Below, in pieces: positions 15,395-24,322 of a DNA stretch of 64,000 nt. The DNA is taken from NCBI RefSeq assembly GCF_042433515.1, contig NZ_JBHLVH010000019.1, positions 62,001 to 126,000 of the forward strand, read 5' to 3'. Source of the stretch: Kytococcus schroeteri (lineage in GTDB: Bacteria > Actinomycetota > Actinomycetes > Actinomycetales > Dermatophilaceae). Each line of letters opens with the position of its first letter. The stretch's first letter is position 1. The translations under genes and the position numbers were made by a program. The notes beneath the pieces are model-generated. The model was not told where the DNA came from, ran no database searches, and saw only the letters and a list, made by a program, of their open reading frames with translations.

Positions 15395-17829
15395 CGGGGG
15401 CCTCCCTCGGGGCGGGGGGTGGTCAGGACGGTGGACAGGGCCGCCAGCAGCCGGTCGGTGGCCTCCGGCGGGCGGACGGCGAGGCGGACCCACGCGGCGC
15501 CGAGGCCGGGGAAGGTGTCGCAGCGGCGGACGGCGAACCCGGCGGCGCGCAGACCGGCGTGGACACCCACGCCGACGCGCACCGTGACGAAGGGCGCCAC
15601 CGACGGCAGGGGATCCAGGCCCAGGGCGCGCAGACCGGTGACGAGGTGGTCCCGGTGGGCGGCGATCTCGGTGGCCCACCCGGCGACCTGCTGCTGCGCG
15701 GCGGGGGAGGCGGTGTGCTCCAGGGCGGCCAGCGCGAGGGCGTTGACCGACCAGTGGGGTTGCTGGTCGGCCAGTCGGGCGACCAGCCTCGGGTCGCCGG
15801 CGACGTACCCGGCGCGCACCCCGGCGATGCCCCAGGTCTTGGTGAGCGAGCGGACCACGAGCACGCCGGACAGGTGGTCGCGGTGCGCAGGGGCCAGGAG
15901 GGACTCGGCCTCGCCGGGCACGAGGTCCATGAACGCCTCGTCCACCACGAGCACCCGGTCCTCCCCGGCGAGCGCGAGGAACTCCTCGCCCCGGTGGAGC
16001 CGGCCGGTCGGGTTGGTCGGGTTGCCGACGACCACGAGGTCGGCGGGGCCTGCGGCGGTGAGCAGCCCGGCATCGAAGGGGGTGGCGGCGTCGACCGGCA
16101 GCACGACGGCGCGGGCGGGGCGTCCGGCGCGGCGCAGGGCCTCGTCGGGCTCGGTGAACTGCGGGTGCACCACCACGGGGTCGGTCGGCGTCAGGGCCCG
16201 CGCGACGAGGGTGAACGCCTCCGCGGCGCCGTTGGTGGGCAGCACCTGTGCCGGGTCGAGGCCGTGGAGGCCGGCGAGCGCCTCCTGCGCGGGCCGGGGG
16301 TCGGGGTAGCCGGCGGCGTCGGCCAGGGCGGCCTGCAGCACCGGCAGCAGCTCGGCGGCGGGCCGGGGCACGCGGACGTTCACCGCGAAGTCCTCCAGGC
16401 CCGCGGCCAGCTCGGCGTCGCCGTGGTGCGCTGCGCCCGGTGACGGCGCGGCGGCGTGCACCGCCTGGGCGAAGGCCACGCCGAGCCCGGGGTGGCCCAC
16501 TGGGTGGGTGTGCAGGAAGGACGCGTGCAGGGTGGGGTGCCCGGTGCCGGCCGGGTCGGCGGAGAAGCCGTCGGCCGCCCCGTCCCACCGCCACGCCGGG
16601 GACTGGGCCTCCCCCTCGATGCGGGTGCGGTGGATCTCGTGGCCGCGCACCACGCCGCCGGCCGGGGCGAGCAGCGTGTCGGCCGGCGCGATGGCCTCGC
16701 GGTAGCCGAGCACCGAGCGCGCCCCCAGGTGCGCCGCGCCCGGGAGCACGCCGGCCATCGGGTGGCCCTCGAGCTGCTCCAGGAGCAGCAGCGTGCCACC
16801 GCCCTCGGCCCAGGTGGGCACGCCGGCGCGCACCGCGGCGGCGAGCGCCTCCAGGCCCGGGCGGCGGGCGGCCAGCGCCTCGGCGTGCACCTCCGGGTAG
16901 CCCCCGGGCAGCAGCAGTCCCCGCGTCCCCGGCGGCAGGGCGGTGTCCACGAGCGGGTCGAAGGGGACCGGCTCCAGGCCGCGGGCGCGCAGCAGCTCGA
17001 GCGTCTCGGGGTAGCAGAAGCCGCTCACGGGCCCGGCGGCCACGGCCACGACCGGTCGCACGCCGTCATCGGGCCCCTCGCCCCCGTCCGTCGCGCGCAC
17101 CGGTGGCTCCCAGGGCGCCGCCTCCAGGGGCCCGGCGGTGCGGGCCAGGTCGAGCACCGCGTCGAGGTCCACGTGCTCGGCCACCACCACGCCGATCCGC
17201 TCCACGGCAGCCTGTGCGTCCTCGCGCTCCCCGGCGGGTACCAGGCCCAGGTGGCGGGCGGGGGAGGCCAGCTCGGCGTCGCGGGGCAGCACCCCCAGCA
17301 CGGGGACGCCCACCTGTTCCACGGCGCGGCGCACCTCGGCGGCGTGCCGCGGCGACCCGAGGCGGTTGAGCACCACCCCGCCCACGCGCACCCCCGCATC
17401 GAGGGTGGCCAGCCCGTGCACGACGGCACCGACGGTCCGCGAGGCCGAGGAGGCGTCGACCACGAGCAGCACCGGTGCGCCCACCAGCTGGGAGACGTGC
17501 GCGGTGGAGGCCCACCCGTCGGTGCCCAGGCGCCCGTCGAACAGGCCCATGACGCCCTCGACGACGGCGACGTCCGCAGCGGTGGGCAGCGCGGCCGAGC
17601 GGGCGAGCACGGAGGCCACGTGGTCCTCGCCCTGCAGCCACGGGTCGAGATTCCGCCCGGGGCGGCCGGTGGCCACGGCGTGGAAGGTGGGGTCCACGAA
17701 GTCCGGCCCCACCTTGGCCGGCGCGACGGCGAGCCCGCGGGCGGTCAGGGCGGCCATGAGCCCGGTGGCCACGGTGGTCTTGCCGTGCCACGAGGCGGGG
17801 GCCGCCACCACGAGGCGGGGGAGGTTCAC
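15391..17829 (-). CDS. cobB: Fused cobyrinate a,c-diamide synthase (CobB) and CobC-type aminotransferase-fold protein
   Basis: The 812-residue frame contains two enzymes. Residues 1 to about 450 are CobB (hydrogenobyrinic acid a,c-diamide synthase): P-loop PASWHGKTTVATGL, AKVGPDFVDPTFH, VVEGVMGLFDG, and a glutaminase-like domain with LLLPGGYPEVHAE. Residues from about 465 onward form a CobC/CobD_Salmonella-like PLP fold: VGNPTNPTGRLH, VVDEAFMDL, and Lys664 in SLTKTWGIAG, which would supply the aminopropanol branch. In the glutaminase domain the nucleophile cysteine of the usual AECGG motif is Gly343 (AEGGGT, codon GGC at 16801-16803). Amidation may therefore need free ammonia or be impaired. 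The GTG start overlaps the cobO stop by 4 nt. Confidence 0.92.
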   Translation of the reverse strand: MNLPRLVVAAPASWHGKTTVATGLMAALTARGLAVAPAKVGPDFVDPTFHAVATGRPGRNLDPWLQGEDHVASVLARSAALPTAADVAVVEGVMGLFDGRLGTDGWASTAHVSQLVGAPVLLVVDASSASRTVGAVVHGLATLDAGVRVGGVVLNRLGSPRHAAEVRRAVEQVGVPVLGVLPRDAELASPARHLGLVPAGEREDAQAAVERIGVVVAEHVDLDAVLDLARTAGPLEAAPWEPPVRATDGGEGPDDGVRPVVAVAAGPVSGFCYPETLELLRARGLEPVPFDPLVDTALPPGTRGLLLPGGYPEVHAEALAARRPGLEALAAAVRAGVPTWAEGGGTLLLLEQLEGHPMAGVLPGAAHLGARSVLGYREAIAPADTLLAPAGGVVRGHEIHRTRIEGEAQSPAWRWDGAADGFSADPAGTGHPTLHASFLHTHPVGHPGLGVAFAQAVHAAAPSPGAAHHGDAELAAGLEDFAVNVRVPRPAAELLPVLQAALADAAGYPDPRPAQEALAGLHGLDPAQVLPTNGAAEAFTLVARALTPTDPVVVHPQFTEPDEALRRAGRPARAVVLPVDAATPFDAGLLTAAGPADLVVVGNPTNPTGRLHRGEEFLALAGEDRVLVVDEAFMDLVPGEAESLLAPAHRDHLSGVLVVRSLTKTWGIAGVRAGYVAGDPRLVARLADQQPHWSVNALALAALEHTASPAAQQQVAGWATEIAAHRDHLVTGLRALGLDPLPSVAPFVTVRVGVGVHAGLRAAGFAVRRCDTFPGLGAAWVRLAVRPPEATDRLLAALSTVLTTPRPEGGPR

Positions 17830-18440
17830 CACTCGATGCCGCGCTGTCCGCGCTGCCCGCGGTCGAAGGGGTGCTTCACCTTGGTCATCTCGGTGCTGAT
17901 GTCGGCCACCTCGAGCAGGGCCGGGTGCGGGTCGCGCCCGGTGATGACGACGTGCTGGGTGCCGGGGCGCGCCGCGAGGGTCGCGGCCACCTCCTCGCCG
18001 TCCACCCAGCCCCACGTGATGGGGTAGGTGAATTCGTCGAGCACGTAGAGGCGGTGGGTCTCGGCGGCCAGCCGACGCTGGACCTCGCGCCAGCCCTCCA
18101 GGGCGTCGGCGGCGTGGTCCTCCTCGGACCCGCGGGTGCGCGACCACGACCAGCCCGAGCCCATCTTGTGCCACTCCACCGGGCCGCCCTGACCGGTGGT
18201 GGCGTGCAGCTCGCCGAGCGCCTCGAGGGCCTGCTGCTCGCCGATGCGCCACTTGGCGGACTTCACGAACTGGAACACGCCGATGGACCAGCCCTGGCTC
18301 CACCCGCGCAGCGCGAGGCCGAACGCGGCGGTGGACTTGCCCTTGCCCTGGCCGTGGTTGAGCACCACCACCGGCTGGTGGCGGCGCTGGTTGGTGGTGC
18401 GGCCGTCCTGGGGTGTGACGGGGGTCTGGCCCTTCGGCAT
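17826..18440 (-). CDS. cobO: Corrinoid adenosyltransferase (CobO/BtuR type)
   Basis: CobO adenosylates the cobalt of cob(I)yrinic acid a,c-diamide using ATP. The 204-residue protein has the P-loop NHGQGKGKSTAAFG (GQGKGKS at residues 30-36), KMGSGWSW, and VLDEFTYPITWGW. These match the BtuR/CobO family rather than PduO. The ATG at 18440 shares one base with the stop of the upstream chelatase gene. Its position between chelatase and CobB follows the order of late pathway steps. Confidence 0.95.
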   Translation of the reverse strand: MPKGQTPVTPQDGRTTNQRRHQPVVVLNHGQGKGKSTAAFGLALRGWSQGWSIGVFQFVKSAKWRIGEQQALEALGELHATTGQGGPVEWHKMGSGWSWSRTRGSEEDHAADALEGWREVQRRLAAETHRLYVLDEFTYPITWGWVDGEEVAATLAARPGTQHVVITGRDPHPALLEVADISTEMTKVKHPFDRGQRGQRGIEW

Positions 18441-20551
18441 CAGGCGGCCCTCCCTGCGGGTCGGTGGGCGGCCACGGCCTCGAGCAGGCCGTGGGCGGAG
18501 ACGCTCTCCAGCGGTACGTGCGTGGCGCCCATGCGGTGGGCGAGGTCGGCGGCCAGGTGCATGCGGAAGCGCCCGGCCTCGCAGTCCACCACCACGGTCT
18601 CCGGCGCGGTGGCGTGCCACGCGTCGGCGATGGCGCGGGCGCGCTCCAAGGCGTTCTGGCCACTGGTGGCGCGGCCGTCGGTCACCAGGACCACCAGGGC
18701 GCGACGGCGCGGGTCGCGCACGGCCTCGGAGCGCAGCGTGGTGGCGGTGGTGGTCAGGCCCTCGGCCAGCGGGGTGCGGCCGCCGTGGGGCACCTCGGCC
18801 AGGCGGGCGGCGGCCAGGTCCACCGAGGAGGTGGGCGGCAGCACGAGGCGGGCGTCCTCGCCGGAGAAGGTCACCAGGCCCACCTTGTCGCGGCGTTCGT
18901 AGGCGTCCACGAGCAGGCTGAGCACGGCGGTCTTCACCGCGGCCATGCGCTTCCGGGCGGCCATGGAGCCGGAGGTGTCCACCGCGAAGAGCACGAGGTT
19001 GGACTCCCGGCCGCGCAGGCGGGCGTGCCGCAGGTCGTCGGGCAGCACGCGCAGGCGGCCGGTGGGCTCGCTGGCCCCGTGCGATGCCGTCGCGCCCGCC
19101 CGCCGTGTGGCCGCGGCGCGGACGGTGGCCGGCAGGTGCACCGGGCCGCGGCCGGTGGGCTCGGTGCCCACCCGCCGGCCGTGGGTGGTCTCGGCCTGGC
19201 TGCGGCGCCCGGCGGCCCCGTGGCCCAGGCCGCGGATCTCGAACCGGCGGGTCCGGTAGGGCGCGTCGGCGGCCGCCAGCCCGATGCGGGCGGGGCCGGT
19301 GGTGTCGTCGGCGCGGGGTGCGTCGTCGGCCTCGGCCGTCTCACCGCCGGGGGAGTCGGAAGAGTCGGTGCCCGTCTGCGGGCCCGACTGCGGCTCGGGC
19401 GGCGTGGGGCGCTCGCAACGGTCGTCCGCGGCGGGCTCGCCCGCATCGGGCTGGTCCCCGCCCTCCTGGGGACCGTCGCCATCCGGCGTGCCGTCGTCGC
19501 CGGGTCCCTCGGGACCCTCGTCGGGACCGTCCGTGGGCGGCTCGGGGTCCTCCTCGTCGAGCAGCCGGTCGAGCAGCTCCTCGTCGAGACCGGGCGGGTC
19601 GAACGGACCGCGGCGCCGCCGGTGGGCCAGGGCGAAGCGCGCGGCGGCCCGCACGTCCTCGCGCTCCACCGTGGTGCGCCCCTGCCACACGGCGTGCGCG
19701 GCCGCGGCCCGGGCGATGACGATGTCGGCGCGCATGCCGTCCACGTCGAAGCCGGCGCACACCCGCGCGATGGTGCGCAGCGTGCGGGCGTCGAGCACCA
19801 CCTCGCCCAGCGCCGCCCGCGCGCTGCGGATCCGCGCGGCGAGCTCCTCCTGGGCGGCGGCGAACCGTGCGCGGAAGCCGGCGGGGTCGGCGTCGAAGGC
19901 CAGCCGGCGCTGCACCACCTCGGCGCGCACGCCGGGCTCGCGGGAGGCCGCCACGTCCACCGACAGCCCGAACCGGTCGAGCAGCTGCGGGCGCAGCTCG
20001 CCCTCCTCGGGGTTCATCGTCCCGACGAGCACGAACCGCGCCGGGTGCGTCAGGGAGATGCCGTCGCGCTCCACGGTGTTGGCCCCCATCGCCGAGGCGT
20101 CCAGCAGCAGGTCCACGAGGTGGTCGTGCAGCAGGTTCACCTCGTCCACGTAGAGCAGCCCGCGGTGCGCCTGGGCCAGCAGGCCGGGGCGGAACGCGGC
20201 ACGGCCGGCGCCGAGCGCCTCGGCCAGGTCGAGCGCTCCGGCCACGCGGTCCTCCCCGGCGCCCACGGGCAGCTCCACCAGACGCGTCGGGCGGGAGGTG
20301 GCGGCCGCGTCCTCGTGCGGACCGTCCGGGCAGTCGGCGGCCGGGACGGCAGGGTCGCACGCGAAGCGGCAGTCCTCCACCACGTCCACCGGCGGCAGCA
20401 CCTCCACCAGGCCGCGCACGATGGTGGACTTGGCGGTGCCCTTCTCGCCGCGCACCAGCACGCCTCCCACCTCAGGGGCGATGCAGCTGAGCACCAGGGC
20501 GAGCGACAGGTCGTCGGCGCCGACGACGGCCGTGAACGGGTAACGACTCAT
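18440..20551 (-). CDS. Fused AAA+ / VWA cobalt (magnesium-type) chelatase subunit
   Basis: The 703-residue protein merges the ChlI-type AAA+ ATPase and the ChlD-type VWA subunit that work with CobN to insert cobalt into hydrogenobyrinic acid a,c-diamide. Walker A is RGEKGTAKST (residues 34-43), and Walker B is GLLYVDEVNLL near 135-145. LVGTMNPEEGELRPQLLDRFG follows. A Pro/Asp/Gly-rich linker spans about residues 340-450. The VWA MIDAS motif DTSGSM begins at Asp525, with TDGRATSG near the end. The start has AGGAGG just upstream. It is the first gene after the cobalamin riboswitch, and is the functional counterpart of CobS/CobT of Pseudomonas denitrificans. Confidence 0.92.
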   Translation of the reverse strand: MSRYPFTAVVGADDLSLALVLSCIAPEVGGVLVRGEKGTAKSTIVRGLVEVLPPVDVVEDCRFACDPAVPAADCPDGPHEDAAATSRPTRLVELPVGAGEDRVAGALDLAEALGAGRAAFRPGLLAQAHRGLLYVDEVNLLHDHLVDLLLDASAMGANTVERDGISLTHPARFVLVGTMNPEEGELRPQLLDRFGLSVDVAASREPGVRAEVVQRRLAFDADPAGFRARFAAAQEELAARIRSARAALGEVVLDARTLRTIARVCAGFDVDGMRADIVIARAAAAHAVWQGRTTVEREDVRAAARFALAHRRRRGPFDPPGLDEELLDRLLDEEDPEPPTDGPDEGPEGPGDDGTPDGDGPQEGGDQPDAGEPAADDRCERPTPPEPQSGPQTGTDSSDSPGGETAEADDAPRADDTTGPARIGLAAADAPYRTRRFEIRGLGHGAAGRRSQAETTHGRRVGTEPTGRGPVHLPATVRAAATRRAGATASHGASEPTGRLRVLPDDLRHARLRGRESNLVLFAVDTSGSMAARKRMAAVKTAVLSLLVDAYERRDKVGLVTFSGEDARLVLPPTSSVDLAAARLAEVPHGGRTPLAEGLTTTATTLRSEAVRDPRRRALVVLVTDGRATSGQNALERARAIADAWHATAPETVVVDCEAGRFRMHLAADLAHRMGATHVPLESVSAHGLLEAVAAHRPAGRAA

Positions 20552-20574
20552 GGGTCCTCCTGGCACGTGACCGC

Positions 20575-20730
20575 GCGTGCCGGCATCGGGGCACCGGCGC
20601 GGACGCACCGGCGGCCGCGGGCGACGTCCTGACTCGCCCGAGAGGGCTCACAGTGGCGGGACCGTTCCGGACTCTCACCGGATTCCTCGCACGCGACGGG
20701 CGACATGATCGCAGACGGCTCGCCGCGTGC
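20575..20730 (-). promoter_or_regulatory. Cobalamin (B12) riboswitch
   Basis: On the reverse strand the conserved core reads GAGGAATCCGGTGAGAGTCC followed by GGAACGGTCCCGCCACTGTG. It includes the B12 box GCCACTG (plus-strand positions 20651-20657). Flanking GTCGCACGCG/CGCGTGCGA arms and GC-rich hairpins complete the element; outer boundaries are approximate. It lies in the leader of the chelatase-cobO-cobBC-cobA-cobS-cobU-cobD unit, and should reduce its expression when adenosylcobalamin is abundant. I see no other B12 box in the window. Confidence 0.93.
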
Positions 20731-20737
20731 GACCACA

Positions 20738-20743
20738 TAGGGT
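20738..20743 (+). promoter_or_regulatory. Probable -10 box for leaderless cobL transcript
   Basis: TAGGGT is 7 nt upstream of the cobL ATG. It lies next to the 5' edge of the divergent riboswitch, where the opposite strand shows TATGTG (20739-20734) as a weaker candidate -10. Confidence 0.5.
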
Positions 20744-20750
20744 GACCGCC

Positions 20751-22019
20751 ATGATCGAGGTGGTGGGAGTGGGCGAGGACGGCCCCGCGGGCTGGTCGCC
20801 GGCCGTCGCCGCCCTCGTGGAGGCCGCGCCGCGCGTGGTCGGGGGAGCGCGCCACCTGGCGATGCTGGAGCCGCGCCCCGGGCAGGAGCGCCTCACCTGG
20901 CCCTCCCCGCTGCGCGCCGGGCTGCCCGGCCTCTTCCCGGGTGCCGGCCGCGACGGCCTGACGGTGGTCCTGGCCTCCGGGGACCCGCTGCGCTCCGGCA
21001 TCGGCACCACGCTGCTCGAGGAGTTCGGGCCCGGGGCGGTGCGCATCCACCCGGCGCTGTCCTCCGACACCCTGGCCCGCGCCCGGATGGGGTGGGCGGC
21101 GGAGTCCGTCGAGGTGGTCACCGTGGTGGGCCGCGACCCGCGGCGGCTGCTGCCCGCGCTGACGCCCGGCGCCCGCCTCGTGGTGCTCTGTTCCGACGGC
21201 GGGGGGCCGGAGGCGCTCGCGGGGCTGCTCCGCGAGGCCGGCTGGGGGTCGGCGCGGCTGACGGCCCTGTGGCACCTCGGCGGTGAGCGCGAGGGACGCC
21301 GCGAGGGCACCGCCGCCACCTGGGAGCCCGCACCCACGCCGGACCTCGTCGTCCTGTGCGTCGAGCTGCCGGCTCGCGGCGCCCCCACCGTGGGCACCGG
21401 GCCGGCGCCCGGTCGCCCGGACGCGCTGTTCACCGACGGCGGCATGATCACCAAGCGCGACCTGCGCGCCGCCGCTCTCGGGCGCCTGCGCCCGGTGCCC
21501 GGCGGCGTGCTGTGGGACCTCGGGGCGGGGTCCGGGTCGGTCGGCATCGAGTGGGCCCTGGCCGCCCGCGGGGCGCGCGCGGTGCTCGTGGAGCGCGACG
21601 CGGGGCGCGCCGCGGCCGCCGAGCAGGCCGCGGCGCGTCTGGGCGTGGCCGACCGCGTCACCGTGCTGCGCACCACCACCGCGGCCGCCGTGGCCGATGC
21701 GGACCTGCCCACCCCCGACGCCGTGTTCTGCGGTGGCGGCGTGACCGCCGAGGTCGTCGACGGCGCCCTGGCCGGCCTGCGCCCGGGCGGCCGGCTCGTG
21801 GCGCACGGCGTCACCGTGGAGACCGAGCAGGTACTGCTGGCCGCACAGGCCCGCCACGGCGGCGAGGTGAGCCGCACCGCCATCGAGCGCCTGGCGCCGC
21901 TGGGCCGCCTGCGCGGCTGGACCCCCGCGCGCACCGTGACCACGTGGAGCCTCGTCACCGGCGAGGGCGCCTGCACGGGAACCACCGACCACCCCACCGA
22001 CCCCCGAGGAGAGTCGTGA
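20751..22019 (+). CDS. cobL: Precorrin-6B C5,C15-methyltransferase (decarboxylating)
   Basis: CobL methylates C5 and C15 and removes the acetate carboxyl on ring C to give precorrin-8. The 422-residue protein fuses a CbiE half (start MIEVVGVGEDGPAGW; VVLASGDPLRSGIG) and a CbiT half. The CbiT half begins near residue 225 and has the SAM motif LWDLGAGSGSVGIEWA and a CGGGVT loop. The ATG at 20751 fits both homology and the leaderless promoter. Its stop overlaps the cobM GTG by 4 nt. Confidence 0.95.
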   Translation: MIEVVGVGEDGPAGWSPAVAALVEAAPRVVGGARHLAMLEPRPGQERLTWPSPLRAGLPGLFPGAGRDGLTVVLASGDPLRSGIGTTLLEEFGPGAVRIHPALSSDTLARARMGWAAESVEVVTVVGRDPRRLLPALTPGARLVVLCSDGGGPEALAGLLREAGWGSARLTALWHLGGEREGRREGTAATWEPAPTPDLVVLCVELPARGAPTVGTGPAPGRPDALFTDGGMITKRDLRAAALGRLRPVPGGVLWDLGAGSGSVGIEWALAARGARAVLVERDAGRAAAAEQAAARLGVADRVTVLRTTTAAAVADADLPTPDAVFCGGGVTAEVVDGALAGLRPGGRLVAHGVTVETEQVLLAAQARHGGEVSRTAIERLAPLGRLRGWTPARTVTTWSLVTGEGACTGTTDHPTDPRGES

Positions 22020-22765
22020 CCGTCCACTTCATCGGAGCCGGACCCGGCGCCGCCGACCTGCTCACCCTGCGCGCCGTCCGCCTGCTGGCGGGCTCGGCGG
22101 TGTGCCTGTACGCCGGCACCTACCTGGACGACGAGGTGCTGGGCCACTGCCCGCAGGGCGCGCGGCTGGTGAACACGCAGTCGATGACGCTCGACGAGAT
22201 CACCGCCGAGATGGTCGCCGCGCACGAGGCCGGGCACGACGTGGCGCGGCTCTGCTCGGGCGACCCGTCGGTGTACAGCGCACTGGCCGAGCAGGCGCGC
22301 CGCCTCGACGCCGCAGGGGTGCCCTGGGACGTCTGCCCCGGCGTGCCGGCCTACGCGGCGGCCGCCGCGGTGGTGGGGCGCGAGCTCACCGTGCCGGAGG
22401 TGGCGCAGTCGGTGGTGCTCACCCGCGCGCAGAAGGACTCCACGCGGATGCCGGCCGGCGAGGAGCTGGCGAACTTCGCCCGCACCGGGGCCACGCTCGT
22501 GCTGCACCTGGCCATCCGGCACACCCGGCGGCTGGCCGCCGAGCTCACCGAGCACTACGGGGCCGACTGCCCGGTGGTCGTGGGCTCGCTGGTCAGCCAG
22601 CCCGACGAGCTCATCCTGCGCGGGACGCTCGCGGACATCGCCGACCAGGTGGAGGCCGCCGGGCTGCGGCAGGCCGCGGTCATCCTCGTGGGGCCGGCGC
22701 TGGCGGCCGGTGACACCGACTTCGTGGAGTCGCACCTCTACAGCTGCGACCGCCGCCGCGGCTGA
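22016..22765 (+). CDS. cobM: Precorrin-4 C11-methyltransferase
   Basis: CobM adds the C11 methyl group to precorrin-4. The 249-residue sequence shows the tetrapyrrole methylase fold: VHFIGAGPGAADLLTLRA at the start, CLYAGTYLDDEVL, RLCSGDPSVYSALAEQ and WDVCPGVPAYAAAAA. YSCDRR at the C-terminus is also typical of CobM. The GTG start overlaps cobL. It ends in a hairpin shared with the convergent cobIJ gene. Confidence 0.95.
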   Translation: MTVHFIGAGPGAADLLTLRAVRLLAGSAVCLYAGTYLDDEVLGHCPQGARLVNTQSMTLDEITAEMVAAHEAGHDVARLCSGDPSVYSALAEQARRLDAAGVPWDVCPGVPAYAAAAAVVGRELTVPEVAQSVVLTRAQKDSTRMPAGEELANFARTGATLVLHLAIRHTRRLAAELTEHYGADCPVVVGSLVSQPDELILRGTLADIADQVEAAGLRQAAVILVGPALAAGDTDFVESHLYSCDRRRG

Positions 22766-22795
22766 GGCCGGGAGGCCCGCGGCGATGCCGGCCTC
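22764..22795. terminator. Hairpin between convergent cobM and cobIJ
   Basis: GAGGCCGG (22764-22771) pairs perfectly with CCGGCCTC (22788-22795) and fills the whole 30-nt interval between the two stop codons. It is probably bidirectional; no U-tract is present. Confidence 0.55.
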
Positions 22796-24322
22796 TCAGC
22801 CCTCCACGTAACGCGGCGTCCACACCCGGTCGTCGGCCGTCACCCGCGTGCTGCGGGCACCGACGAGCACCAGGCAGCCCATGTCCACCACCTCCGGGTC
22901 GAAGGACGCCAGGTCGGTGACCTCCAGTGCCTCGCCCTCCCGGCTCACCTGGCGGGCCACGGCCACCACGTGGTCACCGGGCAGCTCCTCGCGCAGCACC
23001 GCGACCACCTCGCCCAGCTGGTGCGGGCGCGAACGGGAGCGCGGGTTGTAGAAGGCCATCGCCAGGTCGGCGCGGGCGCAGGCGCGCACGCGGTCCAGCA
23101 CCACCTCGAGGGGCTTGAGTCGGTCCGAGAGCGAGATGAGCGCGTGGTCGGCGCCCAGCGCGGCACCCGCCAGGGCCGATGCGGCGTGCGCCGCGGTCAC
23201 GCCCGGCACCACCGTGACCGGCACCGCGCCCAGGGCCGCGGTGGCCGGGTCGGCGTCGCCGGCGGCCACCTCGCGGGCCTCGAAGACGGCTGCGGCCATG
23301 CCGAACACCCCGGCATCGCCCCCGGAGACCACGGCCACGTGGTGCCCGGCGGCGGCCAGCTCCAGCGCCTGGCGTCCGCGGTCCACCTCGACGGTGTTGC
23401 CGCTGGGCAGGCGCACCAGCCCGTCGCGCTGCGGCACGCGCGCCAGGTAGGGCGCGTACCCGATGACGTGCGTGGCCGCCGCGAGCACGGCATCGGCCTG
23501 CGGGGTGCGCAGGGCGTCGTCGCCCGGACCCAGCCCCACCACGTGCAGGGAGCCGCCTCCGCCCGCCGCCGGTGCGGCCTGCGGCACGGCGCGTCCCGCG
23601 GCATCGGCCCGGCGGTCCTGCCCGGGCACCACCACCAGGGCCATGTACGGCACCGTGGCGGGGTCCACCTCGGCCACGGGCAGCACCCGCTGCGTGCCGC
23701 GGCTGGCGTGCTCCACGTACACGGCGCGGTCCAGCACCCCGGCCTGGCGCAGCGCCTCGCGGACGGTGGGGAAGGTGCGGCCCAGCTTCATCACCACGGC
23801 GGCGTCGGTGTCGGCCAGGCGACGCGCCAGTTCGGCCACCGGCAGGGTGCCCGGCAGCACGGTGAGCACGTCCTCGTGGCGGCACAGCCCGGTGCCGACG
23901 GCGGCGGTGGCGGCCGAGGGGGAGGTCACCCCGGGCACCACCTCGACGGTGAACTCCTCGCCGAGCAGGTCGCGCACGTACATGGGCGAGCCGTAGAAGA
24001 GCGGGTCGCCCTCGGCCAGCAGCACCACGTCGCGCCCGGCGCGCAGGTGCTCGCCCAGGCGGGCGGCGCACTCGGCGTAGAAGGCCGCCAGGCGCTGGTG
24101 GTAGTCCTCGGTCGGGCCGGTGGTGACCGGGTAGACGAGCTCCTCCTCGGTCACGCCCTCGGCCAGGAACCCGGCCGCGATGGCGCGCGCGGTGCTGGGT
24201 CGGCGCGGGGCGCGGTGGTAGGCCACCACCGGCGCGGCAGCGATGAGGCGCTCTGCCCTGCGCGTGACCAGCTCGGGGTCGCCCGGTCCCACCCCGACGA
24301 CGTGCAGGGTCCCGGCGATCAC
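22796..24322 (-). CDS. cobIJ: Fused precorrin-2 C20- and precorrin-3B C17-methyltransferase (CobIJ)
   Basis: Two tetrapyrrole methylase domains are joined in 508 residues. Residues 1 to about 235 are CobI (GTLHVVGVGPGDPELVT; VVLLAEGDPLFYGSPMYV; EVVPGVTSPSAA), making precorrin-3A. Residues from about 256 are CobJ (SLHVVGLGPGDDALRT; VVSGGDAGVFGMAAAV; MAFYNPRSRSRPHQL), the ring-contraction methylase. The fusion is common in actinobacteria, so it supports an aerobic pathway of that lineage. The GTG start overlaps the cobH stop by 4 nt. Confidence 0.94.
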   Translation of the reverse strand: MIAGTLHVVGVGPGDPELVTRRAERLIAAAPVVAYHRAPRRPSTARAIAAGFLAEGVTEEELVYPVTTGPTEDYHQRLAAFYAECAARLGEHLRAGRDVVLLAEGDPLFYGSPMYVRDLLGEEFTVEVVPGVTSPSAATAAVGTGLCRHEDVLTVLPGTLPVAELARRLADTDAAVVMKLGRTFPTVREALRQAGVLDRAVYVEHASRGTQRVLPVAEVDPATVPYMALVVVPGQDRRADAAGRAVPQAAPAAGGGGSLHVVGLGPGDDALRTPQADAVLAAATHVIGYAPYLARVPQRDGLVRLPSGNTVEVDRGRQALELAAAGHHVAVVSGGDAGVFGMAAAVFEAREVAAGDADPATAALGAVPVTVVPGVTAAHAASALAGAALGADHALISLSDRLKPLEVVLDRVRACARADLAMAFYNPRSRSRPHQLGEVVAVLREELPGDHVVAVARQVSREGEALEVTDLASFDPEVVDMGCLVLVGARSTRVTADDRVWTPRYVEG

